Shown piece after piece: positions 6,090-12,397 of a stretch of 12,397 bases of DNA. Every line of letters begins with the position of its first letter. The first letter of the stretch is position 1. The translations under genes and the position numbers were made by a program. The DNA is from an uncultured Pseudomonadota bacterium (GTDB taxonomy: Bacteria; Pseudomonadota; Gammaproteobacteria; Burkholderiales; SG8-41). The notes under the pieces were generated by a model that saw only the letters and a list, made by a program, of their open reading frames with translations, was not told where the DNA came from and made no database searches. The DNA is taken from positions 1 to 12,397 of the forward strand of contig CAMPGR010000114.1 in assembly GCA_946885605.1 (NCBI GenBank). The letters are read 5' to 3'.

Positions 6090-8630
6090 GTGAGCAAGCG
6101 CAGCACGATCGATACCGGGACAGAAAGGGCGAACACCGTTTCGGGCCTTCGCAGTGCCACGCGAGGCCGTTCGACCCCGCGCGCGGCAACGCGCGCGCGC
6201 GTGGACAAATCCATCACCAAAGCCGCCATGCAAGCGCTGCAGGCCGAGAATGCGGTGTTGCGCGGCAGAATCGACGAGCTGGAGGCGCGGTTGTTCTCGG
6301 ATGTCGATGCCAGCGCAAGCCCGTACCCTTATGTCTACCTCGATGCCGTGGGCCGGATCCTGAATCTCAACTCCACGGCCGCGGCAGTACTGGGCGCCGA
6401 GCGAAGCCGCATCATCGGGCAGCCATTCTCGAGTTTCGTTGCGGAAGAGTCACGCAATCAGTTCTTTCTGCACCTCCATGCATGTCGGAAGAGCGCGGAG
6501 GCGACCACCCCCCTCATGCTGCAGCCCCACAACGGGGGCACGCTGCGGCACATAGAGTTGATCAGCGCTGCAGACGCGCAGGGAACGGGCCCGGTGCTCG
6601 CTCACGCGGTGATTCTGGACGCGGACAGACGCCGCGAGGCGGCTTCCTCGTTGCCGCGAAGAAGGAAACGCAGGCAGGACGATGCTGTCGCGCGAGCGCT
6701 GCGCTACCTCAAGGCGCAGCAATATCAGCTCGAGGCCCAGAACCAGCGGCTGCGCGCAACACAGAGCCTGCTGGAAGAATCGCGCGACCGCTATGCGATG
6801 CTCTATGAGTTCGCGCCGGTCGGTTATCTGAGCTTCGACGAACTGGGGCGAATCCAGGTGATGAACCTTAGCGCCGCAGCGATGCTGGGTGCCGACCGCC
6901 TGCATATTACCGGCAAGCGGCTGGCGGATTATATCGTCGATGCCGATCTGCCCCGTTTCGAGGAGCATTTGCGCGAGTGCCACGCTGGCATTCCGAACAT
7001 CAAGAGCGAGCTCGCGCTTAAAACGGCGCGCGGTCTGCGAGTGGTGGAGCTCATCAGCGTGAGGTCACGCGACGAGGGGCACGACGCGCTGTATCGGAGC
7101 GCGATCCTCGACATCACCGAGCGCAAACGTGCCGCGGAAGCGCTCCGCGAGAGCGAGGCGAAGCTGCGCTGGTTGATCGACAACATGCCGGCGGTGCTGT
7201 GGATCAAGGACGAGCATGGCGACCTGCAATACGTGAGCGGCAATGTGGTGCGCGTGCTCGGCTATACCGAGCAGGAATTGCGCGAGGGCGGCGCGCGCTT
7301 CTGGCTCAACAACATTCACCCGGAGGACCGCGAGCGCGTTCGGGCGTCGTTCACGCGGGTGTTCAGCGGCAAGGGCGGAGGCGCGCCGCACGCTTACGAC
7401 ATCGAGTACCGCAGGCAGGCAAAGGACGGAAGCTGGGTATGGGTGGTCGACCGCAGCATGTCCGTTTCGGAGGAAAACGGCGTGCGCTATGCGACCGGCA
7501 TGTTCTGGGATACTTCGCGCCGCAAGCGCATGCAGGAGCAGCTGCGCGAGAGCGAAGAGCGGTTCCGGCAGCTCGCAGAGCACATCAACGACGTCTTTTT
7601 CCTCACCAACGTCGACGGCAGCCAGCTCTTCTACGTGAGCCCCACCTTTGAGAAGGTGTGGGGGTTCTCGGCGGAGAATCTGTATCGCGAGCCGTCGTCA
7701 TGGCAGGAACTCATTCACACTGCCGACCGGGAACGAGTGCGACGGGCAGTGAAGCTGCGCAAAGCGGCAAGCCCTTACGATATCGACTTCCGGATCAGGC
7801 GGCCGACTGGCGCGGTGCGCTGGATACGCATGCGCGGGTATCCCATTCGGGACGCGACGGGTCGCGTTTTCCGCGTTGCAGGCATTGCGGCGGACATCAC
7901 TTCCCGGAAGGAGGCCGGCGAATCGCTTCAACGCTCGCACCAGCGAATGCGGGAGCTCGCCTTGCATCTGCAGTCGGTACGCGAGGAGGAACGCAAGCGC
8001 ATTGCCCGCGAAATCCATGACGAGCTGGGCGCGCTGCTGCTCGCCATCAAGCTCGATCTCGATGCGTGCCGCAAAACGCGCGCCTGCGGCGATACCGCGG
8101 CCGAGCGCACCCTGGCGGAGCTCATCACCCGGGCTGACATGGCCATCGAGTCGGTGCGTCGCATCGCGACCGATCTGCGGCCGAGCATACTGGACAATGT
8201 CGGGGTGCTCGCCGCGGTGGAGTGGCAGGCGCAGGACGTCGAGCGCAGGACGGGCATCAAGTGCGAGTTCGATGCCGACTGCGAGAGCGACGAGCTCAAC
8301 GTCGATCCCGATCGCGCCACCGCGATTTTCCGCATCGTGCAGGAGGCGCTTGCCAACGTCGTCCGCCATAGCGGCGCGACGCACGTGAAGATCACACTGC
8401 GCGAACAGGCGGGCGACGTAAGACTGGAGATCACGGACAACGGCAAGGGCTTTCAGGTCGAGGGCCCCCATTTCCCCCGCTGGGGGCTCGTCGGCATGGC
8501 TGAGCGGGTGGGCAGCTTCAACGGAAAGTTCGAGATCAGTCAGGCGCGCCCGCACGGGACGATGGTCACCGTTTTCCTCCCTGCCGCGCATGCGCGAAGT
8601 CCGGCGCATGCGCTCGAAGCGCGGCTGTAA
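6090..8630 (+). CDS. Soluble four-PAS sensor histidine kinase, NarL/NreB class (HisKA_3)
   Basis: Cytoplasmic kinase of up to 846 residues with no membrane segment. Order of parts: basic low-complexity N-terminus (1-45), short coiled coil (45-70), PAS 1 (about 72-178), a basic linker and coiled coil (185-232), PAS 2 (232-345, ending DITERKRAAE), PAS 3 with PAC (356-478), PAS 4 with PAC (488-606, ending ADITSRKEA), a dimerisation/His-transfer segment (EEERKRIAREIHDELG, His643), and an ATPase domain with N box EALANVVRHSG (Asn756), G1 EITDNGKGF and G2 GLVGMAERV. The HisKA_3 type pairs with NarL/LuxR regulators, and two follow directly. No conserved Cys or haem-binding pattern stands out, so the signal is unknown. 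The GTG start at 6090 is weak; GTG 6201 or ATG 6228 would remove only the N-terminal tail. Confidence 0.92.
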   Translation: MSKRSTIDTGTERANTVSGLRSATRGRSTPRAATRARVDKSITKAAMQALQAENAVLRGRIDELEARLFSDVDASASPYPYVYLDAVGRILNLNSTAAAVLGAERSRIIGQPFSSFVAEESRNQFFLHLHACRKSAEATTPLMLQPHNGGTLRHIELISAADAQGTGPVLAHAVILDADRRREAASSLPRRRKRRQDDAVARALRYLKAQQYQLEAQNQRLRATQSLLEESRDRYAMLYEFAPVGYLSFDELGRIQVMNLSAAAMLGADRLHITGKRLADYIVDADLPRFEEHLRECHAGIPNIKSELALKTARGLRVVELISVRSRDEGHDALYRSAILDITERKRAAEALRESEAKLRWLIDNMPAVLWIKDEHGDLQYVSGNVVRVLGYTEQELREGGARFWLNNIHPEDRERVRASFTRVFSGKGGGAPHAYDIEYRRQAKDGSWVWVVDRSMSVSEENGVRYATGMFWDTSRRKRMQEQLRESEERFRQLAEHINDVFFLTNVDGSQLFYVSPTFEKVWGFSAENLYREPSSWQELIHTADRERVRRAVKLRKAASPYDIDFRIRRPTGAVRWIRMRGYPIRDATGRVFRVAGIAADITSRKEAGESLQRSHQRMRELALHLQSVREEERKRIAREIHDELGALLLAIKLDLDACRKTRACGDTAAERTLAELITRADMAIESVRRIATDLRPSILDNVGVLAAVEWQAQDVERRTGIKCEFDADCESDELNVDPDRATAIFRIVQEALANVVRHSGATHVKITLREQAGDVRLEITDNGKGFQVEGPHFPRWGLVGMAERVGSFNGKFEISQARPHGTMVTVFLPAAHARSPAHALEARL

Positions 8631-8834
8631 ATCAGCGCGCACGTGTAGGACAAATTCTGACGCTTCCCGCTCCGCGTTCTGTTACGCTAGGACGATACGG
8701 CGAGCGATGGCCGCGAGTCAGCAGGTGCTGAGCGCAGATTGGCGTGCCGTTGCGCGAGGCATCGCTGCTACTTTCTTGACAGTTACAACCACGCGCCCGA
8801 CACACAACGGGTTGCGCGGCAGATCGGGTTCGAA

Positions 8835-9512
8835 ATGCCTTTACAGCATCAGCGTAACAGCGCGCCCACGGAGAGCGACGGTGTCCGCGTACTCATCGTG
8901 GATGATCATGCCATCGTGCGCGAAGGACTCAAGCGCATACTCGCCGATGCTCCGGAGCTCCGCGTAGCGGGCGAAGCGGCGTCAGGCACGGAAGCGATCA
9001 GGCTGGTGCGAGAAGGAAGCTGGGACGTGATGCTGCTCGACATCAGCTTGCCCGGAGCGAACGGACTCGAAGTGCTGCGCGCAGTGAAGGAGTACGCGCC
9101 CAAGCTTCCGGTCCTGGTCCTCACGATGTACCCCGAGGACCAGTATGCGCTGCGCATGCTGCGCGCCGGCGCGGCCGGTTATCTCACGAAGGAAGGCGCC
9201 CCGGGGCAGCTCGTCACGGCGATACGCAAGGTCGCCGGCGGCGGCAAATACATCAGCCCGGCGGTGGCGGAAAAACTCGCGTGGGAGCTGGAACGCCGCA
9301 AGCAGCCCGCGACGCACGAGGATCTTTCCAATCGAGAATTCGAAATTCTGCGCCTCATCGCCTCGGGCAAGACGGTATCGCAGATCGCGCAGGACCTGCA
9401 TCTCAGCGTGAAGACGGTCAGCACTTATCGCATGCGGCTCCTCACCAAGCTCAACATGAAGAGCAACGCCGAGCTGACGCACTACGCGATCAAGGGCGGT
9501 CTCGTCGATTGA
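8835..9512 (+). CDS. NarL/FixJ-family response regulator with LuxR-type HTH
   Basis: Transcription factor of 225 residues, probable partner of the preceding kinase. The receiver has VDD (residues 22-24), phosphoacceptor Asp69 in LLDISLP, switch Thr97 in LVLTMY and Lys119 in YLTKEGAP. The LuxR-type helix-turn-helix (about 163-220) shows LSNREFEILRLIASGKT and the recognition-helix motif LSVKTVSTYRMRLLTKL. I chose ATG 8835 because about 17 residues then lead into the receiver, as is common; the frame stays open back to a TTG at 8739, but that upstream part is Cys/Arg-rich and unlike protein. The gap to the kinase stop is 204 bases and contains a perfect TTGACA (8776-8781) without a good -10 partner, so separate transcription is possible but unproven. 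Confidence 0.92.
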   Translation: MPLQHQRNSAPTESDGVRVLIVDDHAIVREGLKRILADAPELRVAGEAASGTEAIRLVREGSWDVMLLDISLPGANGLEVLRAVKEYAPKLPVLVLTMYPEDQYALRMLRAGAAGYLTKEGAPGQLVTAIRKVAGGGKYISPAVAEKLAWELERRKQPATHEDLSNREFEILRLIASGKTVSQIAQDLHLSVKTVSTYRMRLLTKLNMKSNAELTHYAIKGGLVD

Positions 9513-9662
9513 AGCCGCCTCGCGCGACGCGGGCGCGACTCGCGCCGCGTGTCGAGCTCCGATTGTCGGGAGAGCGCCGACACAAAAATCAGAGGGAAGC
9601 CGGCAGTCTCTGCGACATCCGCGTGCTTAAGATGCAAAGCCCAAGCGCGTGGAGCGAAGCAG

Positions 9663-10115
9663 ATGCGGATGCACAGGATAGAGGTGCTGATCGTGGATGA
9701 TCAGGCGATCGTGCGTGAAGGCGTGAAACGGATACTGGCCGGTGCGCCGGAAGTACAGGTTGTCGGCGAAGCGGCATCCGGTTCCGAAGCGACCCGTCTC
9801 ATGCGCAGCGGCCACTGGGATGTGATTCTGCTCGACATGTCGCTGCCCGATACCGATGGGCTCGGGATATTGCGCGCCATACACGATTTCGATCCGCGCT
9901 CGCCGGTGCTCGTCCTCGGCCTCTACGCCGAGGATCAGGCCGCGCTCAGCTTGCTGAAAGCCGGGGCACGGGGCTATCTCGAAAAACAGGACGCACCGAC
10001 CGAGCTCGTGCCCGCCATCCATCGCGTTGCGGAAGGCGGGCATTACATCGGCACCGCGCTCGCGGAGCGGCTGAGCCGGGATATCGCCGCACCGGGCGAG
10101 TATCGCGCACGTTGA
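9663..10115 (+). CDS. Stand-alone receiver protein, paralogue of the preceding regulator without its HTH
   Basis: A 150-residue protein consisting of a receiver domain and a short tail. It aligns without gaps to the receiver of its neighbour (VLIVDDQAIVREGVKRILAGAPE against VLIVDDHAIVREGLKRILADAPE), roughly 60 percent identical by eye, so it is a tandem duplicate. Asp58 in LLDMSLP and Lys108 in YLEKQDAP are kept, but the switch Thr is Gly86 (LVLGLY). The frame stops 10 residues after the point where the neighbour's linker begins, and no HTH remnant is visible in any frame downstream. It starts at ATG 9663, with GGAG about eight bases upstream. Likely role: phosphate sink or decoy receiver for the same kinase, or a protein-interaction output; a decaying duplicate is the alternative. 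Confidence 0.88.
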   Translation: MRMHRIEVLIVDDQAIVREGVKRILAGAPEVQVVGEAASGSEATRLMRSGHWDVILLDMSLPDTDGLGILRAIHDFDPRSPVLVLGLYAEDQAALSLLKAGARGYLEKQDAPTELVPAIHRVAEGGHYIGTALAERLSRDIAAPGEYRAR

Positions 10116-10261
10116 TACCGCGGCGGCTTTACCTCGCCCGTCTCGTCACGATGTGAACTCAGTCGCTGCGCCACGCGCGCCTAGCTTTGCGTGTCGTGCA
10201 GCACTAGCCACACGGCGGCGTCCGCGATATGGAATCGCGCACCGGCTGCACGGGAGCGGAT

Positions 10262-10269
10262 GGTACAAT
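10262..10269 (+). promoter_or_regulatory. Extended -10 promoter of the MFS gene
   Basis: TGG followed by TACAAT (10264-10269) forms an extended -10 element without a clear -35. Transcription would begin near 10276, which rules out the upstream in-frame ATG at 10229 and fits translation from GTG 10301. Confidence 0.45.
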
Positions 10270-10300
10270 CGCGCTCCGCTTTCAACGCATTGCATCCGCT

Positions 10301-11458
10301 GTGCCGCGCCGGTTTGCGATTCACCTCATCGTAGCCATGTGCCTCCTGAGCCATTCCGGCTTCGGCGGGAGCCGCGTGGTCGTGACGCTGTACGCGCTGG
10401 AGCTTGGCGCAACGCAATTCACCGTGGGCGTGCTGATGGCGCTATATGCGCTCATGCCGATGCTGCTCGCCATCGCGATCGGCAGGCTCGCCGATCGCGT
10501 CGGTGCACGAGTGCCGATGCTGCTCGGCACGGCAGGCGTGCTGCTCGCGCTGCTCCTGCCGCCGCTATTTCCCGCGCTCGCGACGCTGTACGTTTCCGCG
10601 CTGCTGCTCGGCACGTCTTTTCACTTCTTCTTCGTTACCGTGACGGGAATCGCCGGCGGCATCGGCGGCGCGGAAAACCGCGCCCGGAACTACGCCCTGG
10701 TCAGCATGGGGTTCGCCGCGGCAGGGTTCGTCGGCCCCACTACCGCGGGATTCGCCATAGACCATTTCGGCTATCTGACGACGTTCCTGCTGCTCGCGCT
10801 TTTTCTGCTGCCGCCGATCCTGCTGCTGTGGCTCAAGCCCGGATTCCTGCCGGGGCCCGGCGGTACCGCCCATGACGGGGCAGAGCGGAGCGCGCTTGAT
10901 CTGTGGCGCGCGCCGGTGCTGCGCAGCACGTTCGTGGCGAGCGGCATCATCTCTTCGGCGTGGGACCTGTTTCAGTTCTATCTTCCCGTGTACGGCCACT
11001 CCATCGGGCTCTCCGCTTCCGCCATTGGCGCCATACTCGGGGTGTTTGCCGCCGCGACGTTCGTGATCCGCATCGTGCTGCCGTATCTCGTGAAGCGCTT
11101 TCACGAAGCCGGTATTCTGACGTACGCCATTTTCGTCGCCGCGTTCGCCTTCGCGCTCATGCCCTTCTTTCGCGATGCGTACGCGCTCGCCGCGTGCGGC
11201 TTCCTGCTGGGGCTGGGCGTGGGATGCGGTCAGCCCATGTCGATGTCGCTCATCTATGCACTTGCGCCCGCGGGCCGCGCGTCCGAGGCGGCCGGGGTGA
11301 GGGTCATGGTGAACAACGTGATGCACCTCGTGATACCGCTCGTCTTCGGCAGCGTGGGAACCGCGTTCGGCTATATGCCGGTGTTCCTCTCCAACTCCGC
11401 GCTCCTGACGGCCGGCGGCTTCCTCATGCGCCGCAAGCCCGCGCTGGAGGCGCCGTAA
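10301..11458 (+). CDS. Major facilitator superfamily permease
   Basis: Inner-membrane transporter of about 385 residues with the 12 hydrophobic segments expected of the family in two halves, joined by a hydrophilic loop (PGPGGTAHDGAERSALDLWRAP). The loop between segments 2 and 3 carries the MFS signature A as GRLADRVGAR. Segments near the C-terminus include GLGVGCGQPMSMSLIYALAP. I chose GTG 10301 (MPRRFAIHLIV) because a likely promoter lies at 10262-10269; ATG 10229 would add a hydrophilic, unlikely N-terminal tail of 24 residues. No clear Shine-Dalgarno is seen. The substrate is unknown: neighbours give no pathway link, and drug or metabolite efflux is only a general possibility. Confidence 0.88.
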   Translation: MPRRFAIHLIVAMCLLSHSGFGGSRVVVTLYALELGATQFTVGVLMALYALMPMLLAIAIGRLADRVGARVPMLLGTAGVLLALLLPPLFPALATLYVSALLLGTSFHFFFVTVTGIAGGIGGAENRARNYALVSMGFAAAGFVGPTTAGFAIDHFGYLTTFLLLALFLLPPILLLWLKPGFLPGPGGTAHDGAERSALDLWRAPVLRSTFVASGIISSAWDLFQFYLPVYGHSIGLSASAIGAILGVFAAATFVIRIVLPYLVKRFHEAGILTYAIFVAAFAFALMPFFRDAYALAACGFLLGLGVGCGQPMSMSLIYALAPAGRASEAAGVRVMVNNVMHLVIPLVFGSVGTAFGYMPVFLSNSALLTAGGFLMRRKPALEAP

Positions 11459-11503
11459 TTCGAACTTTCACCTGCGCGCCGATGACGAAGGCGTAGAATG
11501 GTG

Positions 11504-11512
11504 AAAGGAGGG
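11504..11512 (+). promoter_or_regulatory. Shine-Dalgarno fixing the EF-hand gene start
   Basis: AAAGGAGGG lies a few bases before ATG 11516. An in-frame ATG at 11498 precedes this site and would translate through it, so 11516 is the real start and gives a proper signal peptide. Confidence 0.75.
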
Positions 11513-11515
11513 AGC

Positions 11516-11791
11516 ATGCGCTCAACGCTGGCGCTGGTGTGCGCGCTGTGCGCCGGGCTTGCCTGCGCCGACGACCGCGAGACGTACAATCGCCGCGCGG
11601 CAGCGGCCGATGCGGCGCTCTTCCAGGAGCTGGATCTCAACCGGGACGGCGCCTTGTCACGGGACGAGGCACGCGGGGACCTCAATCTCGGCCCGCGGTT
11701 CGACGACATGGATGTGAACCGGGATGGGGAGGTGACGCGCGAGGAGCTCAGGCGCTATCTCGAGCAGAAGTACGGCTTCACGCCCTCCTAG
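11516..11791 (+). CDS. Small exported EF-hand protein
   Basis: A 91-residue protein. The N-terminus MRSTLALVCALCAGLACA is a Sec signal with a likely cut after ACA; it does not fit a lipobox well. The mature part has two canonical 12-residue calcium loops, DLNRDGALSRDE and DVNRDGEVTREE, each with acidic or Asn ligands at positions 1, 3, 5 and Glu at 12, followed by helix EELRRYLEQKYG. This matches small periplasmic EF-hand pair proteins found in many Proteobacteria. Function is unknown beyond probable calcium binding in the periplasm. It stands between the MFS gene and the heat-shock operon, and the sigma-32 promoter downstream shows it is not part of groESL. Confidence 0.88.
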   Translation: MRSTLALVCALCAGLACADDRETYNRRAAAADAALFQELDLNRDGALSRDEARGDLNLGPRFDDMDVNRDGEVTREELRRYLEQKYGFTPS

Positions 11792-11830
11792 CGCCCCGGG
11801 TGCGGGGGCCGGATGGGGGGCAGTCCCGCC

Positions 11831-11858
11831 CTTGAAATTTCCCCCGCTAGCCCCATGT
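11831..11858 (+). promoter_or_regulatory. Sigma-32 (RpoH) heat-shock promoter of groESL
   Basis: CTTGAAA (11831-11837) and CCCCATGT (11851-11858), 13 bases apart, match the RpoH consensus CTTGAAA-N13-15-CCCCATNT without a mismatch. It lies about 65 bases before the groES start. No CIRCE inverted repeat (TTAGCACTC-N9-GAGTGCTAA) is present, so control by HrcA is not indicated. Confidence 0.92.
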
Positions 11859-11923
11859 GGTGAGAACGTTGGCGGCCTGTCAACGTCGAAAATCCTTGTG
11901 TGCATCAGTGAGGAGTGACTGAT

Positions 11924-12217
11924 ATGAAGATTCGTCCGTTACACGACCGCATTATCGTCAAGCGGTTGGAGGAAGAGCGCAGGACGTCCTCCGGCATCGT
12001 CATTCCCGATACGGCCGCGGAGAAGCCCGATCAGGGCGAAGTGGTCGCCGTCGGCAACGGCAAAGTCCTGGAGGACGGCAAGATCCGTCCCCTCGATGTG
12101 AAGGTCGGGGACAAGGTTCTGTTCGGTAAGTATTCCGGCCAGACGGTCAGGGTCAAAGGCGAAGAACTGCTCGTGATGCGTGAAGAAGACGTCATGGGCG
12201 TGGTCGAAGCCGCTTAA
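11924..12217 (+). CDS. groES: Co-chaperonin GroES (10 kDa)
   Basis: Forms the heptameric lid of the GroEL folding chamber in the cytoplasm. Its 97 residues match the family length. Conserved features are [18 protein letters not shown] at the start, the mobile-loop region [20 protein letters not shown] that contacts GroEL, and [11 protein letters not shown] near the end. ATG 11924 has AGGAG eight bases upstream; a GTG at 11915 overlaps that site and is rejected as start. First gene of the groESL operon behind the sigma-32 promoter; the gap to groEL is 23 bases. Confidence 0.97.
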   Translation: MKIRPLHDRIIVKRLEEERRTSSGIVIPDTAAEKPDQGEVVAVGNGKVLEDGKIRPLDVKVGDKVLFGKYSGQTVRVKGEELLVMREEDVMGVVEAA

Positions 12218-12234
12218 TCGCATACAGGAGGTAA

Positions 12235-12397
<163 letters not shown>

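Noticed and set aside
7698..8642. Minus-strand frame of 314 residues opposite the PAS kinase C-terminus
   Set aside because: Antisense shadow of the kinase core; no motifs and no ribosome site.
8739..8834. TTG start for the NarL-type regulator
   Set aside because: It would add 32 residues rich in Cys and Arg that no regulator of this family has; ATG 8835 gives the normal length.
9532..9546. Hairpin GGCGCG/CGCGCC between the two regulators as a terminator
   Set aside because: No T-run follows, so it does not qualify as an intrinsic terminator.
10565..11326. Minus-strand frame of 253 residues opposite the MFS gene
   Set aside because: Highly charged, low-complexity translation expected from the complement of a hydrophobic membrane protein.
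11494..11499. TAGAAT as a -10 box for the EF-hand gene
   Set aside because: No -35 partner at workable spacing, and the implied transcript start would fall inside the Shine-Dalgarno.

Overview
The window looks like chromosomal DNA of a betaproteobacterium, most likely Burkholderiales or a close relative. It is GC-rich, carries a TctC/Bug-type periplasmic binding protein (a family greatly expanded in that group), a TctE/QseC-type kinase pair and a groESL operon behind a sigma-32 promoter. No RNA-modifying mobile element, CRISPR array, tRNA or rRNA is visible.

Layout. (1) 18-2070, minus strand: an OmpR-family response regulator and its membrane kinase in an overlapping operon. (2) 2071-2701: a gene-free stretch of about 630 bases. 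It holds two tandem, similarly built small-RNA units on the plus strand. Each has an 11-bp-period direct repeat (GTAAG-N6-GTAAG), a TGATA -10-like box at the same spacing, a 5' hairpin, a U-rich TTTCCTCCTYGGAGG element resembling the 3' end of 16S rRNA (anti-Shine-Dalgarno), a second hairpin, and an intrinsic terminator ending in eight T. A good sigma-70 promoter for the next gene follows. (3) 2702-5621, plus strand: a D-Ala-D-Ala endopeptidase (PbpG type, apparently with a CTG start), a histidine N-alpha-methyltransferase (EgtD), and a Bug solute-binding gene broken by one in-frame amber codon. (4) 5622-6089: no gene recognised. (5) 6090-10115: a soluble four-PAS NarL-type kinase followed by two paralogous response regulators; the second has lost its DNA-binding domain and the conserved switch Thr. 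(6) 10301-11458: an MFS permease. (7) 11516-11791: a small exported EF-hand protein. (8) 11831 to the end: sigma-32 promoter, groES and the start of groEL.

The most interesting region is (2). The repeats in front of both RNA units read CTTAC-N6-CTTAC on the other strand, close to the CTTAA-N6-CTTAA layout bound by QseB/PmrA-type regulators, and such a regulator is encoded divergently beside them. The simplest model is a two-component system that switches on twin anti-Shine-Dalgarno small RNAs, which then act on ribosome-binding sites of target mRNAs. This is inference from sequence; RNA structure, expression and regulator binding are untested here.
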